Source of the DNA: Paraburkholderia aromaticivorans
GTDB lineage: Bacteria; Pseudomonadota; Gammaproteobacteria; Burkholderiales; Burkholderiaceae
Reading direction: 5' to 3'
DNA: 64,000 bases
Assembly: GCF_012689525.1 (NCBI RefSeq)
Contig: NZ_CP051514.1
Location: 868,001 to 932,000 of the forward strand
Positions 17,299 to 25,721 of the stretch are shown one piece after another; position 1 is the stretch's first letter; each line of letters begins with the position of its first letter. The notes beneath the pieces are model-generated. The model saw nothing but the letters and a program-made list of their open reading frames with translations. It was not told the origin of the DNA and ran no database searches. The position numbers and the translations under genes are program-made.

Positions 17299-17582
17299 AA
17301 ACCCCCCAAGTTTAGACCCTCGCGACCGCTTGGCCAGATCGGGAGTAATCTGCAACAGGACCTGAAAAACAATCGTCAGGCCGCCACGCCTCTGGCGAGA
17401 GCATTGAGCGCAGGCACAGTCACGTTACCGCTCGCCGCGACAGTGCAGTCTAGCGGCTCGGCCGCTTCCTATAACGCTACACCGCTCCACATCGACCGAT
17501 ATAAATCGCGTATCCGAATAATATTGACGAGGTGGAAGCACCGCCAGGCAAGCTTGCGGAGCCTCACGTAATGAATTCCAGG
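17299..17582. other. Non-coding region upstream of the LysR gene
   Basis: No ORF on either strand with recognisable content. An AT-rich patch (CCGATATAAATCGCGTATCC, 17497 region) could be part of the LysR promoter; there is no divergent gene for it to regulate. Confidence 0.35.
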
Positions 17583-17909
17583 TCAGCCGCCGATGTCACG
17601 TCCGCATCGCGCCGCTCGTTTGCCGATATCACCCGCATGGTCGCCCTCAATGGATGATGCGATACGTCGTGAATGCATCTCTGACACCGGCCAGGAAAAC
17701 AGCGGCAAAGTTTCGACCGCTGGCGGCCGACTACAACGGGCGACCGGAGATCGCCGAGTGAGTGCGGCCGCTTCCTCCTCGTCTGAGTCGAGGTGAATAT
17801 TGATATCCGACACTTCCAGACAGATCTCTGAACTGGGCTTTCTACCAACGCCAGTTCAAGACGGCCGAGCAGTTCCTGAAGGCTCGCGTCTCCCGTCACG
17901 TGCCCCAGG
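17583..17909 (-). other. Unassigned open frame downstream of the ISAs1 remnant
   Basis: A minus-strand 76-codon frame (MSDINIHLDSDEEEAAALTR...) lies here, preceded in another frame by sequence continuing from the broken ISAs1 gene. No homologue, motif or good ribosome site is evident. It is listed only because nothing else explains the interval, and is probably not a gene. Confidence 0.2.
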
Positions 17910-18404
17910 TTATTTTTCAATGGCCCAGTGGGCGCGCACCGCCTCAGTCCTGACCTGACCCAAGGTCGCCCCCAACGCGCCGCAATAGGCCAATACCAGA
18001 TGGATCGCGCTACGCCCCATGCCGTGCGAGCGCCGGACCGTCTTGCCGTCTATTGCCACCACCTGGCCCGCAACTGCAGGACAAATGCCGCTTACCCATC
18101 GCACAAAGCACGCCTCGAACTCCCGCGCATCGAGCGCCGCGAATACGCGCCCGAACGTGTCATGCGAGACAATCCCGTTATGCAGCGGCAGGTACCGGCG
18201 CAGCCACTCCAGTTCTCCTTGGCCCCACAAAGCGATCCCCACCCAGCTGTCGGCACCCGACAGGATCGCTGCCAGTGCAACCACCAGCATTTCCGTCAGA
18301 TCATGCTCCGGGGTGCGTACACGCGGGTCCTCCAGCTCCCCAAACGCGTCTTGCAAACTCAACGGTTCATATTCGTCGTCCACACCACTCTCAGCTCTTG
18401 GCAA
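17910..18404 (-). pseudogene. ISAs1-family transposase, internally deleted
   Basis: 164 residues against about 370 for a complete enzyme. The N-terminal half is good: LQDAFGELEDPRVRTPEHDL, LSGADSWVGIALWGQGELEW, HDTFGRVFAALDAREFEACF and the DDE-domain start VVAIDGKTVRRSHG. After LGQVRTE the text jumps straight to AVRAHWAIE, a motif that normally lies some 170 residues later, and then stops. About 500 bases including the second catalytic Asp have therefore been deleted, and the C-terminus is lost or frameshifted. The element cannot transpose. Confidence 0.85.
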
Positions 18405-18480
18405 AACCAGGAGTTAACGCTTCTTCGCAACAGTTTATAACCCCCATTCGTAACTCATTGTGTGTAAACAATTTTTCATG

Positions 18481-18501
18481 CAAATGATATGAACGTCCCC
18501 C
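18481..18501 (+). repeat. Left copy of a 21-bp imperfect inverted repeat
   Basis: Its reverse complement, starting GGGGGACGTTCATAT, matches 22984-23004 in 19 of 21 positions. The pair brackets the three IS110-family elements. Confidence 0.6.
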
Positions 18502-18615
18502 ACCCGTGAGTGCGTGGGGAAGTAAGGAAAGGGGGGATCCTCACGGGCCGACGGCACCAGAGTGCCCAAGGTGAGAGATCATGGTGATTTTCCAAGGCAA
18601 ACCGGAGGATCCAAA

Positions 18616-19635
18616 GTGAACCATACGACTGTCGGCGTGGATATCGCAAAGTCCGTAATGCAACTACATTGGGTAGAGCCGGAGACCGGCGAAATCATCA
18701 ACAAGCCGGTCAAGCGGGCCGCGTTTCTCGAGCACTTTGCGAACCGCACGCCTTGCCTGATCGGTATGGAAGCTTGCGGTGGTGCGCAGCACTGGGCACG
18801 GCGACTGATCGAGATGGGGCACCAGGTGAAGTTAATGCCAGGCAAGTTCGTCAAGGCGTTCGTGATGGGCAACAAGAACGACACAGCAGATGCGCGCGCG
18901 ATCTGGATGGCTGCACAGATGCCAAGCAAAGCCGTTGCGGTAAAGACCGAAGCGCAGCAGGCTGTGCTGGCGCTTCACCGGATTCGTGAGCAGAAGGTCA
19001 AGTTCCGCACGGCACAGGTCAACAGTCTGCGTGGTCTGCTGACGGAGTATGGCGAAGTGATGGGCAAGAGTCGCGCAGCGCTGGACAAGGCGATGCCAGG
19101 CGTACTCGAGAAGTTGACGGAACGCCTGCCGGCGATGCTGATCGACTCGCTACGCGAGCAGTGGAACGGGCTGGCCGAACTCAACCGACAGATCGCCGAC
19201 ATCGAACGACGACTGAAAAACTGGTTGAAAGAGGACAAGGCGTGTAAAGCCGTCGCCGAAATTCCGGGTGTCGGCCTGCTGAGCACGACGGCAGCGGTCG
19301 CAACGATGGGCGATCCGAAATCGTTCCGGTCTGGACGGGAGTTTGCTGCCTGCATCGGAATCGTGCCTAGCCAGACGGGAACGGGCGGAAAGGTCCAGTT
19401 GGGCGGTATCAGCAAAAGGGGCGATACGTATTTCCGCACGTTGCTGATTCACGGTGCCCGCAGCGTGCTGGCGCACGCGAAGGAGCCTGGCCCGTGGGTG
19501 GAGCAGATCAGCAAGCGCCGGCCACCCAATGTCGTGACTGTGGCGCTCGCCAACAAGATGGCCCGGACGATCTGGGCAGTGCTGGCCCATGACCGGCCGT
19601 ATGAAAAAGGACATGTGAGTGTCAAGCAAGCCTAA
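18616..19635 (+). CDS. IS110-family transposase (element A, IS1111-like)
   Basis: 339 residues from a GTG at 18616 with a GGAGG site 8 bases upstream; the longer frame adds leader sequence only. The N-terminal DEDD RuvC-like domain has VGVDIAKSVMQLHW, LIGMEACGGAQHWAR and GNKNDTADARAI. The C-terminal Tnp20 domain has EIPGVGLLSTTAAVATMGDP and PSQTGTGGKVQLGGISKRGD. Most IS110 proteins of this window have SSGG where this one has GTGG, so the serine position should be checked. IS110 enzymes recombine DNA under guidance of a bridge RNA made from the element's non-coding end. Element ends are not resolved. Confidence 0.93.
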   Translation: MNHTTVGVDIAKSVMQLHWVEPETGEIINKPVKRAAFLEHFANRTPCLIGMEACGGAQHWARRLIEMGHQVKLMPGKFVKAFVMGNKNDTADARAIWMAAQMPSKAVAVKTEAQQAVLALHRIREQKVKFRTAQVNSLRGLLTEYGEVMGKSRAALDKAMPGVLEKLTERLPAMLIDSLREQWNGLAELNRQIADIERRLKNWLKEDKACKAVAEIPGVGLLSTTAAVATMGDPKSFRSGREFAACIGIVPSQTGTGGKVQLGGISKRGDTYFRTLLIHGARSVLAHAKEPGPWVEQISKRRPPNVVTVALANKMARTIWAVLAHDRPYEKGHVSVKQA

Positions 19636-19884
19636 CCGGCCTGCACTCGGTGGAGACTAACTTTTAACACAGGATGATACGTCGAAAGGTTGCGGTGGCA
19701 ATCGAATGTGATGACTAAACAGGTAGGACCGGGACTCGCCAAACCTGGAGAGCGCGAAGAGCCTTGAGCTCGGTGCAGAAATGAGGCGCGAGTCAGCTGA
19801 ATCCATAGATCCTATGCAGCAGGGCATCTGCCGAGAAATTGATCGGTAAGATTGTGCGTCGAACCCTGCTACAAGGAGAGCGCC
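19636..19884 (+). ncRNA. Non-coding IS110 end; candidate bridge RNA region
   Basis: 249 bases without an ORF between IS110 transposases A and B. IS110 elements encode a structured bridge RNA of about 150-200 nt in a non-coding end: upstream of the transposase in IS110-type and downstream in IS1111-type elements. This interval could hold A's right end, B's left end, or both. Assignment is by position only; no fold was computed. Confidence 0.35.
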
Positions 19885-21039
19885 ATGCGCACGGATCAGA
19901 CATTCACGACGGGTATTGAGGAACCGCTACTGGCGGTGTCACTGGAGCTTGCCGCAGCAAACTGGAAAGTCGCGCTGCACGATGGCCGGCGTGAGAAGCC
20001 GGCCGTGCATTCAGTCTCGCAGCCACAAGCCATGGCTCGCTTGCAGGCAGTGCTAGAGCTGGTCGAACGGCATAAGGAAAAATGGTTGCTACCAGCGGAC
20101 ACGCCCATCGTCGTGAGCTACGAGGCTGGGCAGGACGCTTTCTGGATCTATCGCGCGCTTCGGCTCAAGGAAATCGACTGCTACGTGATCGATCCAGCGA
20201 GCATCCCGGTCGAACGCCATCAGCGGCGGGCCAAGACCGACCGACTCGATGCGATCAAGCTGGTCACGAACCTACGTGCGCGGTTGCACGGCGAGCGCGA
20301 CCGCATGCATGTGGTGCGCGTCCCGTCGTTACAGGACGAGGCATCCCGACATCTGATGCGCGAGCGTGGCCAACTGCAGAAGGAGGTTCTGCAGCACCAC
20401 GACAGGGTGCGCAAACTACTGGCCACGCTCGGATGCTGGGACGATGTCGATCACAAGACCTTTGCTGGCCGGCTCGCCCGCGACGAGGTAAGGTGTTATG
20501 ACGGCACGCCACTTCCACCTGAGCTGCGGGGGCGACTGCTGCGCGAGTGCGACCGGCTGTCCCAGGCCGAGCAGCAATTCGCGGCAGTAGAGAGATCACG
20601 GCACGAGATGGTGTCGGCACCCGCGCGTAAGCGGATCGATGACCTGTCGCGCCTGAAGGGAATTGGCCCGGTCGGCGCGTCCCGGCTGGCACTTGAACTG
20701 TTCTGGCGGGCGTTCCACAACCGGCGCGAAGTCGGCGCGTGTGTGGGCTTGGTGCCGCAGCCTTACGACAGTGGGCAAAGCCACGTGGACCAAGGGATCA
20801 GCAAGCAAGGCAACCGGCGCGTGCGTGCCTTACTTATCGAGATGTCGTGGTGCTGGCTGCGCTACCAGCCCGATAGCGCGCTGACGAGGTGGTTCAATCG
20901 GCGAACGCAGGGCACCGGACCCAATCGACGAGCGCGGCGGATCGCGATCGTCGCTGTGGCACGACGTCTCGCGATTGCACTGTGGCGCTATCTGAAGGAC
21001 GGCGTGATCCCCGAGGGAGCGAACCTGAAGGCAGTTTGA
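19885..21039 (+). CDS. IS110-family transposase (element B)
   Basis: 384 residues starting MRTDQTFTTGIEEPLLAV at 19885, with an AAGGAGAG site upstream. It belongs to a different branch from A: the DEDD domain has VSLELAAANWKVALHDG, VVSYEAGQDAFWIYRAL and KTDRLDAIKLVTNLRA, and the Tnp20 domain has GIGPVGASRLALELFWRAF with VPQPYDSGQSHVDQGISKQG, which retains a Ser. The C-terminal tail RRIAIVAVARRLAIALWRYL is typical. Length and motifs suggest an intact recombinase. The 245 bases upstream are the likely left end with a bridge RNA; the right end lies after 21040. Confidence 0.92.
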   Translation: MRTDQTFTTGIEEPLLAVSLELAAANWKVALHDGRREKPAVHSVSQPQAMARLQAVLELVERHKEKWLLPADTPIVVSYEAGQDAFWIYRALRLKEIDCYVIDPASIPVERHQRRAKTDRLDAIKLVTNLRARLHGERDRMHVVRVPSLQDEASRHLMRERGQLQKEVLQHHDRVRKLLATLGCWDDVDHKTFAGRLARDEVRCYDGTPLPPELRGRLLRECDRLSQAEQQFAAVERSRHEMVSAPARKRIDDLSRLKGIGPVGASRLALELFWRAFHNRREVGACVGLVPQPYDSGQSHVDQGISKQGNRRVRALLIEMSWCWLRYQPDSALTRWFNRRTQGTGPNRRARRIAIVAVARRLAIALWRYLKDGVIPEGANLKAV

Positions 21040-21346
21040 GTTACCAAGGTATGGCGACCACGCAAGGTGTCAAACCAGATGTACGAACCGTTTGAAGTGA
21101 ATATGCCCGTCGGGCCCCTGGGTTACTGACGTGACCGATTTTATAGATAAGGCATGTTCCTGGGAAAGTTCCAGCGTAACGCGCATACAGGATGAGGCTG
21201 GCCCGGTGCCAGCGGATAGAAGGTGGTGAGACGTCAGAGTCTTACGCGCGCGATGATCGGCTTCGGACCAAGAGCGTAGATTGGATCGCAGCAATTGGTG
21301 ACGCAGTGAGAATTCGCCGTGATCTCCGGCAGAAAATGCAGCTTGC
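21040..21346. other. Non-coding DNA after IS110 element B
   Basis: About 300 bases with no supportable gene. It must contain the right end of element B, but no repeat that would fix the boundary was found. Confidence 0.35.
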
Positions 21347-21382
21347 ATGTTGGCGAGCGCAACACCTGGCGCTCGCCAACAT
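21347..21382. repeat. 14-bp perfect inverted repeat (hairpin)
   Basis: Arms ATGTTGGCGAGCGC and GCGCTCGCCAACAT surround the 8-base loop AACACCTG. There is no T-run, so a simple terminator is unlikely. It lies between IS110 elements B and C and could be a target-site hairpin, a REP-like element or part of an RNA. Confidence 0.7.
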
Positions 21383-21589
21383 ACGCCAGCATATCGCCCG
21401 TTTGCGGCGTCAAGGGTCCGCTGCGCCAGGCTTCGCCTGCCCTTGACCCAGCTACTCGCTTCCGCAACATACATACGCGGAGAAGGATATGACGATGATT
21501 CATGAGAGAGGCTGTAAAACGGCCTTGACAACCTCCTGCTCATAGAAGGGGCCCGCAGCGAAAACACCCGCTGCAACAAGGCTGATGGG
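21383..21589. other. Non-coding DNA left of IS110 element C
   Basis: No ORF with recognisable content. It includes the few bases between the left inverted repeat of element C and its true end. Confidence 0.3.
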
Positions 21590-21647
21590 ATGGACTCCCG
21601 CCCCCTCCGGGGCGACACTTACCCCACCAATTCCCGGGAGAACGTCA

Positions 21648-22661
21648 ATGCCTACTCTAACTATTGGTCTGGACATCGCAAAAAACGTGTTTCAGATTCA
21701 TGGCGTCGACCGCCATGGCAAGATCGTTGTACTGCGGAAACTTCGCCGGGCCGAGGTGTTGAAGTTCTTCGGAAAACTGGAATCGAGTCTGGTTGGCATC
21801 GAGGCCTGTCACGGCTCACATTTCTGGGCTCGTGAGCTAACCTCGTTGGGACACACGGTCCGTTTGCTGCCGACACAATATGTGAAGCCGTTTCTGGTTG
21901 GTGGCAAGAACGACGCGAACGACGCGGCGGCGATTTGCGCGGCAGTGGCGCGCTCAGGCATTCACTTCGTTGCTATCAAGAGCGCTGAACAGCAGTCGCT
22001 GCAGTCAGTTCATCGCATGCGCCAACGGCTCATCCAGGAGCGAACAGCAAAATCGAATCAGATCCGGAGCATGTTTGCTGAAGAGGGTGTGATCTTCCCG
22101 GTCGGGCTTCCGCAACTAAGAAAAGGAGTGGTTGAGCTCGTCAACAATCCCGATTCCCCCATTACCGCTTTGCTCAGACGGCTTGGCTCGATGTACCTCG
22201 AGCAACTCAAGGCACTGCAGCAATGGCTCGACGAACTTGCCACCGAGATAGCGGAGATCTTCAAGAGCAATGAAGCTTGCCAACGGCTCGCTACCGTTCC
22301 AGGAATCGGACCGGTCATCGCGACTGCACTCGTGAGTAGTGTAGGCGATCCATCGCAGTTCAGGAACGGCCGGCAGTTTGCGGCCTGGTTGGGGCTGACG
22401 CCGATGCAAAGATCGAGTGGAGGAAAGACCAGGTTAGGCGGTATCACAAAGCGCGGCGACACTTATCTGAGAACCCTGCTTGTACAGGGTGCCCGCGCCG
22501 TGATGCACTTCGTGCATCGTCGTGATGACCGTCACAGCCGATGGATCAAAGCCGTAATGCAACGCCGCCATGTGAGCATCGCGGCGATCGCCCTGGCGAA
22601 CAAGACCGCGCGCATTGCGTGGGCGATATTGGTGGGTAACGGTTGTTTCGAAGCGGCGTAA
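21648..22661 (+). CDS. IS110-family transposase (element C)
   Basis: 337 residues from ATG 21648 (MPTLTIGLDIAKNVFQIHGV). DEDD-domain motifs are IGLDIAKNVFQ, LVGIEACHGSHFWAREL and GGKNDANDAAAICAA. The Tnp20 domain shows TVPGIGPVIATALVSSVGDP and TPMQRSSGGKTRLGGITKRG with the expected serines. The frame is intact end to end, so the enzyme is likely functional. It belongs to the IS1111 group, where the guiding bridge RNA is expected in the right non-coding end (22662-22907). Confidence 0.95.
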   Translation: MPTLTIGLDIAKNVFQIHGVDRHGKIVVLRKLRRAEVLKFFGKLESSLVGIEACHGSHFWARELTSLGHTVRLLPTQYVKPFLVGGKNDANDAAAICAAVARSGIHFVAIKSAEQQSLQSVHRMRQRLIQERTAKSNQIRSMFAEEGVIFPVGLPQLRKGVVELVNNPDSPITALLRRLGSMYLEQLKALQQWLDELATEIAEIFKSNEACQRLATVPGIGPVIATALVSSVGDPSQFRNGRQFAAWLGLTPMQRSSGGKTRLGGITKRGDTYLRTLLVQGARAVMHFVHRRDDRHSRWIKAVMQRRHVSIAAIALANKTARIAWAILVGNGCFEAA

Positions 22662-22907
22662 CAGGCAACAGACATCGAGAACAGTTTCATTTCTTTCGCG
22701 ATTGCGCAAGAAGCGGCAAGCATGGCGAACCGGTCGGACCGGCGCTTGCAGATCCTGATATATCCGACGGCTGCAGTACGAAGCCACAAGGCCGATGAGG
22801 AGCAAGCGCGCAAATTTCCATGATGGCTCGTGCAGCAGCAAGCACATCAGAAGCCGAATGTACGGACGCAGTCGTGACCCTCAAAATGCAAACCGATCTT
22901 GCTCATA
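22662..22907 (+). ncRNA. Right non-coding end of IS110 element C; candidate bridge RNA
   Basis: 246 bases between the transposase stop and the right inverted repeat, without an ORF of its own. For IS1111-type elements this is where the bridge RNA is encoded. Called by position only. Confidence 0.4.
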
Positions 22908-22983
22908 GGCGGGAGTCCATGTACGGATATACAGCTGCAACCCATCCTGTCTATGTCGGAACACTCGAAAAACCTTCGCAAAC

Positions 22984-23004
22984 GGGGGACGTTCATATAA
23001 ATTG
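22984..23004 (-). repeat. Right copy of the 21-bp imperfect inverted repeat
   Basis: Matches the reverse complement of 18481-18501 in 19 of 21 positions. It lies immediately before an IS6 transposase fragment. Confidence 0.6.
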
Positions 23005-23112
23005 CCCTGGCTGGAGGGAATGTTCGATGGGCGGCATTTTGACAGGGATATCCTCATTCTCTGCGTGCTCTGGTACCTTCGCTACAAGCGCAGCCTGCGC
23101 GATCTCGTTTTC
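23005..23112 (+). pseudogene. IS6-family transposase N-terminal fragment
   Basis: Translation gives LEGMFDGRHFDRDILILCVL followed by WYLRYKRSLRDLV, matching the start of the IS6 transposase at 52975-53685 (ELFSGRHFNRDVIILCVRWY). The frame then diverges, so only about 35 codons survive. Confidence 0.75.
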
Positions 23113-23301
23113 AGGTATCAAGTATTGTGTCTCATCGCAAGGGTTAGTTCGATCTTGCGGCGCCCGACCTCAAAGGCACCACTATGCCGACCGTTCGGAA
23201 TTGGGTCCTCTGGGCTCACTTAGTTACGCAAACACCAGCGTACGTGTCGATTCCCAGTCTACGCAGCGACCTTTCAAACAATAATCGTAAGGATAACTTT
23301 T

Positions 23302-24237
23302 TTGGAACTACGCCAGCTTCGCTACTTCCTTCGCGTCATCGAGCACGGCAGCATGGGCCGCGCGGCAATCGAGCTTGGCGTGGTGACATCGACACTGAGT
23401 CAGCAGATCAGCCGCCTCGAGAGCGAGTTGTCGACACGCCTGCTACAACGTACGTCGAACGGCGTGCGCCCGACCGACGCGGGCCTCGCATTCTGGCGCC
23501 AGGCGCAATTGGCGCTGCGGCACGTCGACGACGCCGCGCATGCGGCGCAACACGCACGCCTCTCCGGACATGTGAGCGTCGGTATGGCGCCGAGCACGAC
23601 CGGCGTTCTCGGCCTGGCCTTTATGCGTGCCATGCGCGAGCGCTATCCCGATGTCCGCTTGCGCATGGTAGAGAGTCTCTCGGGCCACCTGTCGGGCATG
23701 CTTAACGCGCGGCAGATCGATCTGGCAATCCTTTTCCAGAGCGATAACGTCAAACGCTTTAGCGCGACACCTCTGCTCAGCGAACGGCTGTTCGTCATCT
23801 CGGTGGCAGGCTTCGACTCGATGCCGCAAACCAAAAGCGCGAAGCTTGCGCGCATAGCGAATCTGCCGCTGATTCTCCCGAGCGGCCCACACGGTCTGCG
23901 CTCGCTGCTGGACACGGCCTTCGCGAGGGTCAAGATCGAGCCAAATATTGTCGCTGAGATAGACGGGCTCGCAATGCTGATGGATGCGGTCGGCGGCGGA
24001 CTGGGTGTGACGATCCAGCCGGGCGCAGCACTCGCTCGCCGCGACGCGGCTTTATTCCACGCAGTTCCCGTCAGTGATCGCTACATGGTCCGCCCGAACC
24101 AGCTCGTCAGTCTTTCCGACGACGAACTTTCCCCTGCCGGCCTCGCGGCGCGCGTGGTACTGGCCGATGTCGCGCGTACGCTTGTCGCGCGCGGCGAATG
24201 GGCGGGGGCAACGCTGCCGGGTCTTCACGATTCGTGA
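23302..24237 (+). CDS. tcuR: LysR-family regulator of tricarballylate use (TcuR-like)
   Basis: 311 residues from a TTG start (MELRQLRYFLRVIEHGSMGR) with an AAGGATAA ribosome site. The helix-turn-helix reads GSMGRAAIELGVVTSTLSQQ followed by ISRLESEL, of the Nac/Cbl-like LysR branch. The effector domain is complete (GHVSVGMAPSTTGVLGLAFM; LPSGPHGLRSLLD). It lies 77 bases upstream of, and in the same direction as, tcuABC, whose products it presumably activates in response to tricarballylate or a related tricarboxylate. A perfect 27-base palindrome covers its stop codon. The symbol rests on gene order with tcuABC. Confidence 0.85.
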   Translation: MELRQLRYFLRVIEHGSMGRAAIELGVVTSTLSQQISRLESELSTRLLQRTSNGVRPTDAGLAFWRQAQLALRHVDDAAHAAQHARLSGHVSVGMAPSTTGVLGLAFMRAMRERYPDVRLRMVESLSGHLSGMLNARQIDLAILFQSDNVKRFSATPLLSERLFVISVAGFDSMPQTKSAKLARIANLPLILPSGPHGLRSLLDTAFARVKIEPNIVAEIDGLAMLMDAVGGGLGVTIQPGAALARRDAALFHAVPVSDRYMVRPNQLVSLSDDELSPAGLAARVVLADVARTLVARGEWAGATLPGLHDS

Positions 24238-24244
24238 AGACCCG
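24218..24244. promoter_or_regulatory. Perfect 13-bp-arm palindrome between tcuR and tcuA
   Basis: Arms CGGGTCTTCACGA and TCGTGAAGACCCG flank a single base and overlap the tcuR stop (24235-24237). No T-run follows. It may be a hairpin protecting or terminating the tcuR transcript, or an operator for a dimeric regulator 71 bases upstream of the tcuA start. Confidence 0.55.
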
Positions 24245-24314
24245 TTGAGGTCTACCTGCTGGCGGCCGAACACCCGACGTCCTACACTCCAGCTAATTGG
24301 GGGAGACGTCGAAA

Positions 24315-25721
24315 ATGGTGGATGTATTAGTGATCGGTGGTGGCAATGCGGCCTTGTGCGCCGCATTGATGGCGCGTGAGGCGGGCGCATCGGTCCTGTT
24401 GCTCGAAGCGGCACCACGCGAGTGGCGCGGCGGTAATTCACAGCACACCCGTAACCTACGCTGCATGCACGACGCGCCGCAGGACGTGCTTATCGAAGCA
24501 TATCCGGAAGAAGAGTACTGGCAGGACTTGCTCAAGGTCACCGGTGGCCTGACCGATGAAAAGCTTGCCCGTCTTGCTATCCGCGAATCGTCGACATGCC
24601 GCGACTGGATGCGTCGCCACGGCGTGCATTTCCAGCCGCCCCTCTCCGGTGCGCTGCATGTCGCCCGAACCAACGCTTTTTTCATGGGCGGCGGCAAGGC
24701 GCTTGTCAACGCCTACTTCCGCAGCGCTGAAGCATTGGGCGTGCAGGTTCGCTACAACGCACCCGTCGACGCGATCGAACTCGACGGCGAGCACTTCGTC
24801 GCCGCTCGAATTGGCAATGAACGTATTGAAGCACGTAGTTGCGTGCTCGCAGCGGGCGGGTTCGAGTCCAATCGCGAATGGCTGCGTGAAGCATGGGGCC
24901 AGATCAACGGCGAATGGGTCGCCGACAATTTCCTGATCCGCGGCACACGATTCAACATGGGTGTCCTGCTCAAGTACATGATCGATGCCGGAGCGGACTC
25001 GATCGGAGACCCTTCGCAGTCGCATTGCGTGGCCATTGATGCACGTGCGCCGCTCTACGACGGCGGTATCTGCACGCGAGTCGATTGCGTGTCGCTGGGC
25101 GTTATGTTGAATCGCGATGCCGAGCGCTTCTATGACGAAGGCGAAGATTTCTGGCCGAAGCGTTATGCGATTTGGGGGCGGCTCGTCGCGCAGCAGCCCG
25201 GGCAGATCGGTTATTCGATCATCGATTCCAAAGCGATCGGCCGCTTCATGCCGCCCGTTTTTCCGGGCACGAAGGCAAACACGCTTGGTGAACTAGCGCG
25301 TGCGACCGGGCTCGACGAGACAGTTTTCCTCAAGACCATCGAAACCTTTAACGCCGCATGCCGCGTCGGCTCCTTCAACCATGCGGTGCTCGACGACTGT
25401 CATACCGAGGGTATTACGCCCGCCAAGACACATTGGGCGCAACCCATCGATAAACCGCCGTTTTATGCGTTCGCGCTTCGACCCGGCATCACGTTCACCT
25501 ATCTCGGGTTGAAGGTGAACGAGCACGCGGCCGTGCATTTCGGCGGCAAGCCAAGCCCCAATCTCTACGTTGCAGGAGAAATGATGGCCGGCAACGTATT
25601 GGGCAAGGGTTATACCGCCGGCGTCGGCATGGCGATCGGCACGGCGTTCGGGCGGATCGCCGGAACCCAGGCCGCGAAGGCGGCTCAAAAATCGAAGGAG
25701 GCTAGTCATGCAGTCGCTTGA
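24315..25721 (+). CDS. tcuA: Tricarballylate dehydrogenase (FAD) TcuA
   Basis: 468 residues from ATG 24315 ([20 protein letters not shown]), with GGGGGAG upstream; a six-residue longer frame lacks such a site. The FAD-binding Rossmann motif is [19 protein letters not shown]. Fumarate-reductase/succinate-dehydrogenase-like motifs follow: [49 protein letters not shown], and a C-terminal FAD loop [20 protein letters not shown] with [15 protein letters not shown]. TcuA oxidises tricarballylate to cis-aconitate. The 3' end overlaps tcuB by 14 bases, and TcuB re-oxidises its FAD. Confidence 0.95.
   Translation: MVDVLVIGGGNAALCAALMAREAGASVLLLEAAPREWRGGNSQHTRNLRCMHDAPQDVLIEAYPEEEYWQDLLKVTGGLTDEKLARLAIRESSTCRDWMRRHGVHFQPPLSGALHVARTNAFFMGGGKALVNAYFRSAEALGVQVRYNAPVDAIELDGEHFVAARIGNERIEARSCVLAAGGFESNREWLREAWGQINGEWVADNFLIRGTRFNMGVLLKYMIDAGADSIGDPSQSHCVAIDARAPLYDGGICTRVDCVSLGVMLNRDAERFYDEGEDFWPKRYAIWGRLVAQQPGQIGYSIIDSKAIGRFMPPVFPGTKANTLGELARATGLDETVFLKTIETFNAACRVGSFNHAVLDDCHTEGITPAKTHWAQPIDKPPFYAFALRPGITFTYLGLKVNEHAAVHFGGKPSPNLYVAGEMMAGNVLGKGYTAGVGMAIGTAFGRIAGTQAAKAAQKSKEASHAVA

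Larger units (their letters stand above)
21590..22920 (+). mobile_element. IS110-family element C (IS1111 group), apparently complete
   Basis: Bounded by perfect 13-bp subterminal inverted repeats ATGGACTCCCGCC (21590-21602) and GGCGGGAGTCCAT (22908-22920). Related repeats occur at element E and as a stray left end at 28330. True ends should lie several bases outside, as usual for IS1111-type elements. It contains one intact transposase and 246 non-coding bases downstream of it. Confidence 0.8.

Noticed and set aside
21347..21382. Integron attC site or rho-independent terminator
   Set aside because: No integrase, no attC core sites and no T-run after the hairpin.
21070..21618. 182-codon minus frame between IS110 elements
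   Set aside because: Spans a 14-bp hairpin and the left repeat of element C and shows no motif.
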